Shown: positions 45,709 to 58,019 of the stretch, in pieces
Position numbering within the stretch: the stretch's first letter is position 1
Layout: each line of letters opens with the position of its first letter
NCBI RefSeq assembly: GCF_905220415.1
Contig: NC_059547.1
Location: 1,252,501 to 1,316,500 of the forward strand
Direction of reading: 5' to 3'
Origin: Colias croceus
Lineage: Eukaryota > Arthropoda > Insecta > Lepidoptera > Pieridae
DNA: 64,000 nucleotides
Made by a program: the position numbers and the translations under genes
Notes under the pieces: generated by a model
What the model saw: the letters and a program-made list of their open reading frames with translations, nothing else
Databases searched by the model: none
Told to the model about the DNA's origin: nothing

Positions 45709-46579
45709 TTAGATTAGATGTATTCTATTCATAATCCAAAACAGCACGTAATAGGTACTTTACCATAGCCACTTTTATCGTTAGCTAAGTTAACGACATT
45801 TAACTATCTCTATTAAGAGTCTCTTTTTTTTTTCACAATACCTATATGATGTGTAACTAACGAGGTCATTTTATATTTTCGGGTCTGTTTTTATAATCTT
45901 TGCCCGATGATGACACCTTAATATTTGTTATTTTTATGTAAATATTGAATTTCTCCTCAATAATAGTTAATAGTAGTCGATAATAGTTTTTAATTTCGGC
46001 ACCAATGTGCCATCTATGTTTTACAACGTTTTACCTAAATAATACGATAACAAAATAATAATTTATTTTATCATAGACTAACATTGAACAGTATCAAGTA
46101 AAAAGGTAATTTAATTAAATATCTCAATATTTAGGCGGGAAAGGAAGACGAATTTATTAGTTCATAAATGAAAATTCTTTTCGGGCCAGTCTTGTTAATA
46201 GAAAATGCTTGAGCTCGTAATTAAATTACTTACGTTTGTTACAAAATATATAATTTTTGGGGCTTTATAAAGATCACATTGTAAAATACATTTTTTCTAC
46301 AAGTTATTTGAAGTTAAAATTATTAGATTTCTTAAAATTTCTTGAACAAAGAGTAATTTATAAGTCATTGAATTTAGAATATTAGAAATTTTCGCGAACG
46401 TTTCAAGTACCTACAAAAGGCGTCTTATGCCATTATTATTACAATATATTTTCATCATATTTCTTATGATGCCTTCATTCAATTTAAACCATTTATTATA
46501 TTTTCATGTTAAAACAAATTTCAGTATAGTGAAATTTTTATTACATAAAATATGCTGCAATAGGCAATGACATCTCACT
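45709..46579. other. Intergenic, AT-rich, nothing recognised
   Basis: No ORF, repeat pair or motif worth calling. Confidence 0.4.
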
Positions 46580-46859
46580 TTTTTAACCGACTTCAAAAAA
46601 AAGGAGGAGGTTATCAATTCGGCCGGTATATTTTTTTTTTTTTTTTTATGTATGTACACCGATTACTCCGAGGTTTCTGAACCGATTTACGTGATTCTTT
46701 TTTTGTTCGATGCGGGATGGTGTCGAATTGGTCCCATAAAAATTTTATTCGGATAGGCCCAGTAGTTTTTATTTTATGAGCATTTTTGTCTGTAGGTATT
46801 TGTAAATTTTGCAAGTGCAAGTTTGAAGTCGGTTGTTTTTAACGCAGTTATCACTTGTT
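46580..46859. mobile_element. 281-bp MITE-like element, copy 2
   Basis: Nearly identical to 261-541. The differences are a shorter T run and a few substitutions (for example GAACCGATTT for GAACCAATTT). The high identity implies recent movement. Confidence 0.8.
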
Positions 46860-46962
46860 ATAGGTGACAGTTTGCAAATTAAATAAATATACTGAACCTA
46901 AATTGAGCCAAACAGATTGTTCCTTGACCCTTGTTTTTACTGTTTATTTTACGATTAGAAGA

Positions 46963-47010
46963 TTAAGCTTTCGCTTGTTTTATGCAAAACCAAATGGCTG
47001 ATAAACATAT
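46963..47010 (-). mobile_element. SINE copy 2, distal half (interrupted)
   Basis: TTAAGCTTTCGCTTGTTTTA and AATGGCTGATAA match the body of the SINE at 3119-3331. The match stops at 47010 and resumes at 49801, showing that 47011-49800 was inserted. Confidence 0.7.
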
Positions 47011-47042
47011 ATTTCACGCGAAGCGGACACAGATTTCAGGGT

Positions 47043-47610
47043 CAGGTTTCAGATTTCGGTTATATTTTAGTATGTTACACCTGTATATATCCTCGGTATG
47101 TATACGAAAAATTTTTGCATTTAGAAGCTTAGTTTTCAAAATACAGGTCTTTGAAGATGTCAGTAAGCGCGAGGTATGGGGGACTTTATAATACATGTAG
47201 CTTCTAAACTTCTGCGATGACCACTCTAGAACTTTGCATGAAGTTTAAGCATAATATAAGCCATTTATTTAATGATCTTAAAAAAAATTAAAAATACGCA
47301 AAGTTTGTAAAAAATGACGAAGAAAAATATTTTTTTATTTTTCTAAGGAATTTAAATATAAATTCAAAATTCAAAATATGACGATAAAAGGTTTATTTAA
47401 TGGGGTATATTATTCAGTCATCAATTTATTTAAAAATTACTTTTCTTGAACTGATAATTACATTCAAAGTCCCCCATACCTCGCGCTTACTGACATCTTC
47501 AAAGACCTGTATTTTGAAAACTAAGCTTCTAAATGCAAAATTTTTTCGTATACATACCGAGGATATATACAGGTGTAACATACTAAAATATAACCGAAAT
47601 CTGAAACCTG
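47043..47610. mobile_element. 568-bp element with 145-bp inverted repeats
   Basis: 47043-47187 and 47466-47610 are reverse complements with about one difference. The ends are CAGGTTTCAGATTTCGG. The spacer of about 280 bp is AT-rich. The near-identity of the arms suggests recent insertion or gene conversion. ORFs in the arms are mirrored chance frames. Confidence 0.8.
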
Positions 47611-47999
47611 CCCCTGTAGTCTGTACAAATTAGTCGGTAATTACCGATAACTTATTTATAGACCCGTCTTCAGCAATGAAAATGATGTCGCTTAATACCT
47701 CTCCCCAATTTGATGGAAGCATACAATGGATACATATTTGTTTATAATTTTTATTCTTCACAAAACTTTTCTTTATGCGTCAAAATATTTATATAATAAT
47801 AGCCTTGTAGCAATGCATTTTTATCTAAATTAATAACATCATTATTTCAATTCCGTAGATATATGAAAAATAAATAAAATATAGATTTCATGGATTTGGA
47901 AAATCATTTCTTTGCAACACATTCGAATATTGTCAAAACAAATTATTCTTTGACATTGTCAATCGTTATGATACTGACGTTTGATCTCGACAAGATCTC

Positions 48000-48385
48000 A
48001 AAGGCCCTTCTCCCATTACGCTACCGGTATCCTACACGTCCGCGACTAGTATAGGTGGTCGTTTTTGCGTCGCGTTTCGCGCGTATCTCTTCGGAAGAAA
48101 GATAAAAAATTCTTATCATCATGTTGTAGTTCTCGTGCGGCTATAAAAACTCTACAATTTACTTATGTTTCTTTCAATATATGGATGAATCCAGTATATC
48201 CTACTTTTACATCGTCACTGGAATCGCTCGACATAGCGTCCGTCTACAAAAACGAGGCACAATAATGATGAATTTAGTCATTTTTCAGTCGCTTAATATG
48301 CGAGCATCGGGCAGCGAGCAAATAACTAACTAGTATTCTACTCGAGTATCGTATTCTAGAAGTATCGAAATGGGAGAAGGGCCTT
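48000..48385. mobile_element. 386-bp MITE nested in the 2.8-kb element
   Basis: Perfect 17-bp inverted ends AAGGCCCTTCTCCCATT. The interior is GC-richer, with a CGAGTATCG palindrome near the right end. Target duplication is not clear. The 66-residue ORF at 48065 has no family features. Confidence 0.65.
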
Positions 48386-49800
48386 ACGGTTTGTGTGGAT
48401 TTGTAGATACAGTTGATAATATCGGAAACATTGTATATTATTATAATTTTTAAATAATAAATAGAAGATATTTCACACTTCCGATGCTATATTATGATTT
48501 AACGCAATATTTTTTTCTCTTATTTAATGTTATTGCAATTAAAACAAAATTAACAAATAATGTTTTATTTTTAAGATGGTTTCAAAATCTTATTGAAAAT
48601 GTTAAGAAGCATCTTATATTATATTAAATAAATATTAAAATAGTGTACTGCTGTCTGCATTTATTCAGCCTAAATTATTGCATTCATATTCGATTATTTT
48701 CTTTTTGAACTTCTAGGATAATAAAATTATACAGATGAATACAAATAAAATAAAACTATTCAATTACGAAATAAATTTATTAGAAAATTTTAATTTAACT
48801 GTTTATAATAGCGTAGTTGAAAATTTGGCTCAAAACCATCATCCCTCACCAACATAATAATTCTAATAACTTGTTCATCTGTAAAATATAAAATTTATAG
48901 ATAAATATTTATATCTAACACATAAATAATATTAACCGTGAACCGCTAAATCAATTGCATTGCATCCTTTGCTTATTAACTGTAATAAAATATACAATGA
49001 TGCACATAATATAATATAATAATACAAGCTAAAAATACAAGTGATACAAATTATCCATTCCGTCCTTAGTTTTAGTTTTGTCAGTTTCTATGATGTCTTA
49101 AAGATTTCTCAAAAGGATTCGAATTGAGAGCTTTTGGAGCCCTATCTTGTAGAGCTTTTGGAGTCTTTTGATTAGAATTTTATTGCACTTCACAAATAAC
49201 AAAATATTACTAAACTAAAACTAATAGCTTTAACTATATAAAAACATAACGCAGATTGATATTTTCTTAGGATATTTGTTATCCAATAGATTTATAGGAC
49301 TTTTAAGAACATAATTAAAAATTATCCTCTTGAAAACACACAATTTATATTTATTTTGATAGAAATATTATTTTCATGATTGATGATTGATGTCAAATGT
49401 CAAAAAAGTAAATAAAGAGGTTGCCATACATGGAATTTTGGATTCCATGAATATGTAATTAATAGAACATTAATTAAACGATTGATATAAAAAATATCGA
49501 ATTTGATTAAAATTAAATTAACTGCCATGTTTTTTTGTGCATAAAATTTGCTTTTTTTATATGCAATTGCAATTGTAATAATGCGAAAATTAATATAACT
49601 AATTTTAATTTACTATCTATTCCCTAAAACTAAGCTAAATTTCTTGGAAAAAGAACACTAAATTTTTTAGGTCTATACTATAGTTACTGATTGGTTACTG
49701 ATAATCGTTAGTTACCGACCGATTTCGGTCGATATCGATGTCGATTAGTGTCGAGACTACGCCTACAGACCCTGAAATCTGTGTCCGCTTCGCGTGAAAT

Positions 49801-49975
49801 GCCCCATATATAATTTTAAAGAAATACTTACCTATACAGAAAATTAACACCCAGACACATAGCAAACATAATATATTATGTTCATCACAGAAATATTTGC
49901 CCCGGGTGGGAACCGAACCCACGACTTCTGGCTTGGAAGGCAGGGTCACTACCAACCAAGCCAACCGGTCAGTCA
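49801..49975 (-). mobile_element. SINE copy 2, tRNA-derived half
   Basis: Minus strand carries A box TTGGCTTGGTTGG and B box GGTTCGGTTCC. The body matches 3160-3331 from CATATATAATTT onward. It is the proximal half of the interrupted SINE. Confidence 0.75.
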
Positions 49976-50557
49976 AAACTAATGCTTTAACAATTTTTTT
50001 TACTACTCATAAATCATGAAAAAGTTATTCTAGACATTATCAAGGTGATAGTAGAGACTAGAACAAAGCTCTGAAGATAACAAGCGTATAATTACAGCCC
50101 ATAAACTATGATAATAGGAAACTAAATGAAGCTGATATGCATATTTTCTCGTGTTCATTGTGAAATATGATGCCCGGATTAGACGGTTTACCTTGGTAAT
50201 GCTTCTGGGCATGGCTTTATCTAATAGTGTGTTTATGTTATGTATTTATTTATATATTAATAAGCTGGCCCGACACACGCTGTTCTGCCTTACTCATCTA
50301 TGGGTATGCAAAATAGATGAAAGCCCATTCCGAGAAATTTTTTTCATGAAAATGGGCCTTTTCGGAGGAGTTTGGAAATAATCATGACACGGCAATTTTA
50401 TTTATTAAATCTCGTTCTCTTCACACATCAAAAAAACGACACTATTTTATCGCACATAGCGTTAATAAATTACAATAGTAATACTAAAGAACCAGCTATT
50501 AATATTTTTAACAAGTAGATTGTAGGTATTATCTCCATTGTACAGTATCTAAGTATT
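49976..50557. other. Intergenic, no gene seen
   Basis: Two overlapping small ORFs (50030-50212 minus and 50151-50381 plus) lack any supporting feature. Confidence 0.4.
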
Positions 50558-50692
50558 AAGAAAGAAAGAAAGAAAACGTTTATTTAATGGCACACAGCTT
50601 CACAAGTACATTATGAAAACAATTTATACAATACTTATAAGTTATATGGTATTAAAAATACACATTGAAGTGTGTAGTCTGTGAAGCATGAT
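50558..50692 (-). mobile_element. Retroelement 3' end with TTTC tail
   Basis: On the minus strand the sequence ends AAATAAACGTTTTC followed by (TTTC)n, a common lepidopteran LINE/SINE tail. The body stops a few bases before the Harbinger-like MITE at 50700. Confidence 0.4.
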
Positions 50693-50699
50693 GCCATTA

Positions 50700-50991
50700 C
50701 GCCGTTAGTACACCGACGCATTCGTGAGCGGAAGCGAAACAACGAAAAATCTGTCAGTAGTATGGCAGGTTTTCGCATGTGATATGTCTCACTCTAGCAC
50801 ATAGATAGATGAAATAGTTGCGTCCTTGTCAGTATTGTTTCGCAAGGAACTGCGAAAAGGCCATTACACAGACGCATTGCGAAAAAGTTGCGAAAACATT
50901 GCTGTTTACTAACGTTCCGCAGATATTTCGCTACGCAGTAGTTTCGCAGAGATTCGCTGCCGCACGCGAATGCGTCGGTGTATTAACGGCG
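50700..50991. mobile_element. Harbinger-like MITE with TTA target duplication
   Basis: Inverted ends of about 26 bp, CGCCGTTAGTACACCGACGC on the left and its near-exact reverse complement on the right. TTA flanks both sides (50697-50699 and 50992-50994). The GC-rich interior has many TTTCGC/GCGAAA motifs. The 69-residue ORF inside is not a gene. Confidence 0.75.
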
Positions 50992-50994
50992 TTA

Positions 50995-51551
50995 AAAGGG
51001 GAAATCACGACCTTGAATTATGTTTAAATCAAAATTTAATGTGATTAATTCAATCACTAACACAATACTTTAAGCTCAAAACTAAACAAAACTTAATACT
51101 GATAGGTCCAATATCCATACTATCGATACAGAAGCATAACGTCTTGTACCCTGTACCATATAACTTATATACAGTATGCCTTTACCGGCCCCCGTTATAA
51201 TAATTCATACTGAACCTATAAATTTAATGCTCCATGATTTATATCAAAATTATTACTCGAACTTCTGAAAATATTCTCGAATATTCTGTACTTCGTTTCT
51301 GTATATTTTACAGTACTTTACAATTCCATGTTTCTATTGAAATTTAAAACTGCTGTTTTTGAAATACAATACCGTTAATCTTGTGCGGAAAATGTTTTAT
51401 TTATTTTTAAAGGTTGGAAGTTTGATGTAGTGTGAATAATAGCACTATTGGAATAATAAGGAACAATATTCGATATCGATTTTTTTATAAACATCTTTAA
51501 TATGAATAATATTGAATTGAGCTGTGCTCTTATTAAGCCGCAAAAAATGGC
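50995..51551. other. Intergenic, no gene seen
   Basis: AT-rich unique DNA. Confidence 0.4.
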
Positions 51552-51691
51552 GTGTGTGCCGAGCACACGTGACAGAAGTGAAACTTATTGCCGAAGATAC
51601 CAAAATCGTCGCATTACTCCTTGACGTGACGGTATTGCCATGACGTGACCTTGCAATTTTACTCTCAATGCGCCTAAAGAAGTTTCGCTTC
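51552..51691 (+). mobile_element. Palindrome-ended MITE, copy D
   Basis: The left end has GTGTGCCGAGCACAC, then GTGACAGAAGTGAAACTT. The right end has AAAGAAGTTTCGCTTC. Inverted relative to copy E at 23808-23946, with the same internal blocks. Confidence 0.7.
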
Positions 51692-51797
51692 AAAACACAC
51701 TCATTAGCAATTGCTTTGTTGGGACTTTAAGTACTACTGAAGATAGTATGAAAAATTCTTAAATATTCCTATCTAGCTTGTTTTAAATTATAATATA

Positions 51798-51964
51798 CTA
51801 GTGGTCCGCCCCGGCTTCGCCCGTGGTACCTACATGTTTAAACTATCCTATCTCTCAAGTTGGATCGAACTGCACGTGGTGTGCGAATTTTATTATAATC
51901 GGTTAAGTGGTTTAGGAGTCCATTGAGGACAAACATTGTGACACGAGATTTATATATATTAAGA
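51798..51964 (-). mobile_element. Helitron-like element, D/C hybrid
   Basis: On the minus strand the 5' module equals that of 43228-43433 almost base for base. The 3' terminus is the C type (CGGGGCGGACCACTAG) instead of the A type. CTAG at 51798. Confidence 0.75.
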
Positions 51965-53009
51965 TACATAAAATCTGATGCAAAACCGCGAAAATCTGAT
52001 TTCTTTCAAAGGCTTTTTCCCATTCGCAATAAGTAAACTAAAACCAACTAATATATCATGTGACCAAAGAAAACTCATTTCACATTCAAAAACATTGATG
52101 ACATTTTCAATAAAATCCGCCTTTGATATTTTTTGAAATTCAACTTGAAAATTATAAAATATCTCGAAAATACGACGTGTATTTGATGAAAAGCGTTTTA
52201 AAGATTTTTTAGCTTTCAAAATCAAAGGATGACGTTCTGCTATAAAATGTTTATGAATACAAAATATGTGGTTTTATTAAGCGCTCGGCAGTTGTGTAGT
52301 CCTCTTGAAAATATTAAAATGATTTCGTCATAAAATGAACGTTTTAATGGTTTTAATTACAGTGTCTAGGTCACGTGTGTTTTTTTATATAGATAAATAA
52401 TATAATGTTCTTTTAATACCCGTATGAACTAGCTAGAACACGCGGATTTGCGTTTTTCCCCTATAAATAGAAGCGTATGTGCTAATCTAGACTATAGTTA
52501 TTATTATACACCAGGAACCTATAATATCGATCAGCCTTTTTTCAATTTTCACAAATTTTCACGTTTAAAATATTACCTAGTTAGAACAAGATTTTTGTCG
52601 TGTAGAGTAGGACTATAAAGTTTTGCATTAAAATACTTTTATGAGAAATTTTTGAAGAATAGAAAAAAATTCAGACTCATACTTTCTTTTTATTTGTAAA
52701 ATTATAGCGGTCGGATGATTTTTTTTTTTTGTACATACTAAATTCTAAGAAGGTTATTTCAAAATCTTTGTTCATAATATTATAGTATATAGCAGAGCAA
52801 CAAAAAGGGGAAAAACGATTTTAAAAATAAATGGCACGTGGAACCTCCCTTCGCCAGACGGTGTTTTTGATCAGTTAAGCCTTCAAAGGTTTCTTCACAC
52901 AATGTTTTTATATAAATATTATTTCTAACTGAATATATCACTGTGAATTATAATATATTACATATGTGATTTTGTAAAATTAAATTGTAAAACTGACATA
53001 ATTAAAAAG
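51965..53009. other. Intergenic, AT-rich, nothing recognised
   Basis: The 88-residue reverse ORF at 51959-52225 has no support. Confidence 0.4.
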
Positions 53010-53157
53010 AGCAAAGGAGTTTCTTGCCGGTTCTTCTCCATAGATACCTACTGCTTTCCAAATCGGTGGTAAATGTTAAAAATATATAATGACGTTTCAA
53101 AAGTGCTTCTAGAAGAAGTCTAATTGAATAAATAAATGTTTGAGTTTGAGTTTGAAG
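53010..53157 (+). mobile_element. Retroelement 3' end, TTTGAG-type tail, copy 2
   Basis: Matches 7625-7765 through TTTCTTGCCGGTTCTTCTCC, GGTGGTAAATGTTAAAAATA and GTCTAATTGAATAAATAAAT, and ends in (TTTGAG)n. Confidence 0.6.
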
Positions 53158-56100
53158 ATATGAGCAAAAATATATTTCGAGATTTACCTGTTTTTGTGCC
53201 GCGTAGGTGAAGATTTTTAGATACTTAGATAAAGAAATCAAAATTTATTATAATATTAATTCCATATATGTATCTTAATAATTAACTGTATGTATTTAAT
53301 TATATGGACTAAAACTGGATATTTTTGGCATGACGTGTTACTATCGCACGCAGAAAAGTTCATGATTAATTTCTAATTGACAGTGATTAAATTTTCAATT
53401 TAAAAATATTCTTAAAACCTCGTAGCAGCAGCCCTTAATCGGAAAAAAGAACAAATTATCAATTACCGTTTCAATTAGAAGCAAAAAAACACAGTTTAAA
53501 ATCACCCCAAATATCATCCTAAATACGGGAGATTACGGGCCATTTATAAATCCCCTAATTCATGATTCCTGTGTCCGTTAGGGCTGACCACAGCATGATA
53601 AATGAAGGTACATTTGGACCCCTATTTCATTACCATTAATTATTTCTAATACATCTGTTGCTAAGTTATTTACATAAGAAATGCTCCTGTTTCACGGGTA
53701 TTGAGTAATGGTGTTTTATCTTCAGTTAACTTTGTAAATATTTTTTTGGTATATTTTGTCAGCAATGTTTGATTTTTTCCGGCATTTTTGTGTCAAAAGA
53801 GACTGGTTAATTTGGATATTTGAGATTTCAACAAAATTAACAATAAAACATTGTTAATTTCTATATCTAGGGTAATTCAACACTTTAGGCATTTTAAATT
53901 CGTTCAAACGTCTTTCACAAAATAATATAGATTTCGTAATTCTTTAAACTATATCATTCGGTATCCCTAATTAGACATCTCAGCTTAGACCTTTATATTG
54001 GTCTATTAAGTAGACGTAATGCATAGTCCATATCCCAAATATTAAGCGCCAATACAGACAGAGATATTCTAAAAATAATAAGCAATGATTTCAGTGATTT
54101 TCTTCAGTTTCTCATTTCACTGAACAAACCGTGAAATAATGTCCCTGGCAGCCTGAGTCGTCTTCATCTGAGTCGATTGCTCAATTTATCAATAGAACTC
54201 TTGGCCAAAGAATATTAGATGATAAGGGTACAGATACTCAAAGTAAAAACTTGGAGGAGAATGAAGACAAAAAGTAAAAATGCTCGTTACCACGTAGTTA
54301 CAAATTATACAGACTACAGTTATTTTTACAACCATAAAATAATTCACAACATGTTTTGTGCTTCAAGTTTTCCCGAATTTAGCCAACACTATTTAGTATA
54401 TAGATATGAAGATTTCGTTCACTTAGAAATCTAAAATAATTTAAAATTTCAATTCATACTGTAAAATTCATTTTAACAAGAGATAACAAGATACATTGGT
54501 AATTTCGTCAAGCACTTTTCTCGATTTTGCTTTGCCTGAGATTCTCCATTACAGGTCTTCTACTAGCCACATAATAGAGGACATTACAAATATAACATTA
54601 TGGGACATCTAAATCAATTAATCTATGACGCAACGCCGACCGTCAATTTATTTGAAGCGGATAGCAAGTGGCTGTATCACTTACGTAAGATTCGAGTTCG
54701 CGTGAATGTACCGCCCGGGGTCACGTTGTTAAGCCACCGTATAGAGATTACTAGAGACTACCAGTGTATGATGAGCTCTGTTACAAAATCATTCTGGAAC
54801 AATCTAGAACGATTCATCTCGTGCCTTTGTTGAATTGACCGGTCTGACGAATTCTGTTTCAGAAAAGTATGGTCTGGTTGAGAGATTACAGCTGTAAAGA
54901 TCTGTTTTTGGCACTAACTATCGTCAGCTAAGGTCTATGTGTAGGAATAATATTAATAAGATCCTGGTTTTCACAGCTAACTGACTCTGTTTAGCGTACA
55001 TGTCAGTTTAAATAACGAATAGGGTAAGAACGATAAGGTGTAAAATAAGCTATCAGCAAGAACTGAAACCGTATATCAGCAACCACAAGTGTAAGAAGAG
55101 ATCTAGATTTCATTAGAGATTAGAGATTCAACTCGTGCCTTGAACAAAAAGTATATGCAAAAATATATTGGTTACGTTACCAGGAACATTATCAGCAAGA
55201 GATGAAACGGGCTCTTAATCTTTCAATTAATAATAAAAGCTCTTTCATTCCATTCTCATGGGACTTGAAAAAGCATAGATTATGAGGTCTTGACCTAAAT
55301 TCTGTAAAAAAATTTGTACAATAAAATTCTTCTCGAATATTTTTTATTACGCCGTCCAATAAAACGCAGACAAAAGAACCAGTGAAATATTTATTTGAAC
55401 CGGAAAGACAAATGTATCACGTATAGCGTTGTCCGAAAAAAACAAGTAACTAGTTCTTTTAAAGTACATTGCTCATCCCGTACGACACTTCTTAATTCAT
55501 AGTCTTACGAAACCAGCAATGTATGTCGAATAGTTTTAAAATACGCTTGGACAGTGGTCATTTCATTGTACGATATTGCCCTAGGTCACGTTGGCATGGA
55601 TACTAGGTCTACACTTAGGTTTTTTATATCCTCGATATATTGCAGTTTAAAATTGCTCTCGATTCGTCTTAGTGTTCAAGTATTTATTCAGTGGACTGGG
55701 TTTATTGGAAGCTTGTGTTGGAAATGTACTTTTAGTGTGTTTTAGATGTTTTTAAATGAGCTCAATTTGATTTAGTAAGTAATATTGACTGGTTCTTTAT
55801 ATTTATGATGAAAGGAAAATTGTGTACCTATTTGTACTTACATTATTATATTTAAACTGAAAATCAAATATTAGGCATACATTGTCGTTTGATATATTAT
55901 ATTCTATTTGTTCCATTATCAATAAATGCAATAAAAAAAAATTCACAATACATTACCAGTTATTAATGTCTTTTGTACTGAGAATAAAATACAGTAGCAT
56001 TAACTAATCCCTTACATTATCCACAACATCTACATCCCACATTCATATTTCTTACAAAGATTGACAAAGTATCCGCATAAACTTCCATTATTAATGTACA

Positions 56101-57717
56101 TTGAAAAGATGTCCCATCGTAGAAAAACGTCAACAAAACTCCTTTGTAAGTAACAAAGTATTAAAAGTGAACGCTAGTCCCGGACAAAAGCCGGATAATC
56201 CGGGACACACATCCGCGCGTGGATGTGGAAATGATAATAATATGCGTCCTGTCCGTCCGGTGAAAAACGTTATGATATTGACCGGTTTGAAGCCACAAAG
56301 TGTACTTCTTTGTGCGTGGCGGTAGTTATAGCGATTCTCGTCGTGTCATAATAAATATGGTACTTTCTTCTTCACGTACGTTATTTAGATTCAATTGAGT
56401 GACCAGTCATCCGTAGTAAATATGTAGTCTTCTCAATATGACAAGACATTCAGTTCTATGCTACCGCACTAATTTCTTACGAATTTATAATCATCATCAT
56501 CTACAATAAAAGCAAAATGATAAAAATATAAAAGCAAAATGATATATAATAAAATAATAATGATAAAACTAAATTGGTTGTGACTCTACGTCGCCTAACA
56601 TCATATTTTCATATTAAATGAAAATTATCTATTTTACCACTAATTCACTTACACTAATTCATTGAAACAGTATCCGCAAGGCAAAAGTCGACGTTGAATC
56701 AATTCGTTGGTTGACCGAAACTTTAATACCTATTCAGATAATATTAAACCTAATATACTCAACTATATCCAACACAAACTTCATCAAAATATAAGAGCAG
56801 AAGTATATACGTGAAAACTATTTCCATTTGAAACTTCATCAAAATCAGTATAGGCGGGAAAACGCAACTAACAAACAGATTCACATTTTATATTTTAATT
56901 ATTCTCGCTTACATAGGCCACGTTTGATATAACTAAAAACCATGTTCGGTGTAGGTACTCTGGATAACATAATACGCAGAATTGGAATGGGTTATTTTAA
57001 AATTCAGTTTTGTATATTTTTGAAGTTACTATTGCAAATGTAATTAATATACTTAGGTATATTTTCATTTAATGGATTTCAGTGATTTTATTGTTATCTT
57101 GGTTTTGGAAAGTTATTATTCAAGTTTAAGGTTAACGATTTCATAATAATAAGCTACATAAATATCCTCATAAATAAGTGTTAACTCTTTTGATTAAACA
57201 ATTAAAAGATAACCTTTGTCGAAATAAAAAACAACACCAAAAATATACGATCGTTTCGTACCTTTAAAATAAATGTGTTTTCTTTCCCCTTTTCATTAAA
57301 AAACAGACAACGCTCCATTTTATTTATATTGTCGTTTCTTATTTATCGCATTTAACTTAAATCTCGGCAAAAGACAATCGCAAATGATCTGTGAAATTGG
57401 AAATCTTGCGAATTGATTTTTATCGAAACGTTGATTCTGAAAATCAAATCTGTTTCGTTCACTAGAATGTTCTATAAACATTATTTATTCATAGGAATTA
57501 TATGAAGAGCGTATTGTTATTGTAGTTAAATCTACTAGAAAATAAAATAGATTAGATTATATAGGTAGTTTTTCATTTATCAAGATAATATTATTATCCA
57601 GAGTGACCCTCTACAGCTTAGTAAGTCTAAAAGGAGGACAGATCAAGCCTCAAGTCAAAAGACACAAAATTCTTACTTTACCAATTTTGATCAAACAGCG
57701 ACGTCTTTCGACGTTTA
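53158..57717. other. 4.5 kb without a supported gene
   Basis: 53520-53650 is a CNE-like block (CTAATTCATGATTCC, ATTACCATTAATTATTTC). 54600-54833 and 56101-56325 are GC-richer open frames of 77 and 74 residues without signal peptide, domain or splice evidence. 56810-56900 looks like a degraded Helitron-like copy on the minus strand. Otherwise unique AT-rich DNA. Confidence 0.3.
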
Positions 57718-57783
57718 ATAATAATTCAATAATTCAATAATTTTTATTATCCAAAATAATATGATACATACAATATAAGAACC

Positions 57784-57823
57784 CTTGTTCCCACACTAGG
57801 ATTCCCTGTGTCGTGGGAACAAG
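57784..57823 (-). repeat. 11-bp stem-loop in LINE 3' UTR
   Basis: CTTGTTCCCAC (57784-57794) and GTGGGAACAAG (57813-57823) pair perfectly around an 18-nt loop, about 40 bp from the element's 3' terminus. It may be the structure recognised by the element's own RT. Confidence 0.6.
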
Positions 57824-57915
57824 TTTCTTCCATTTGCATAAAATTTTTACAAAAAAACAAATTTTTTAATAATTAATAATTATACAATACAAATTATATA
57901 AATCACTGTTGAACA

Positions 57916-58010
57916 TGCGTGTGTATGTGTGTTTGTGTGTGTGGGTGTGCGCGTGTGTATGTGTGTGTGTGTGTGTATGTGTGTGTGTTTGGGTGTGTGT
58001 GAGTAATTTA
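57916..58010. repeat. TG/CA microsatellite
   Basis: About 95 bp of (TG)n with few interruptions, starting 10 bp past the ORF2 stop in the LINE 3' UTR. Confidence 0.9.
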
Positions 58011-58019
58011 GATAGGTCT

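Larger units (their letters stand above)
47011..49800. mobile_element. 2.8-kb TIR element inserted in a SINE
   Basis: Perfect 31-bp inverted ends: ATTTCACGCGAAGCGGACAC at 47011, continuing to 47041, and its exact reverse complement at 49770-49800. CATAT at 47006-47010 and 49805-49809 may be the target duplication. The interior is AT-rich and has no transposase. Two smaller TIR elements sit inside (47043-47610 and 48000-48385). After the first one, the subterminal sequence resumes (CTGTAGTCTGTAC, AGTCGGTAATTACCGATAAC) and resembles the inverted right subterminal region near 49705-49765. Confidence 0.7.

Noticed and set aside
47043..47610. CRISPR-like or satellite array
   Set aside because: There are only two repeat units, in inverted orientation, as expected of a TIR element in a eukaryotic genome.
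54600..54833. 77-residue ORF as a gene
   Set aside because: It has no signal peptide, domain, splice sites or promoter; similar lengths occur by chance in GC-richer patches.
56101..56325. 74-residue ORF as a gene
   Set aside because: Frame openness is explained by local GC content; an inverted TCCCGGA/TCCGGGA pair suggests structure rather than coding.
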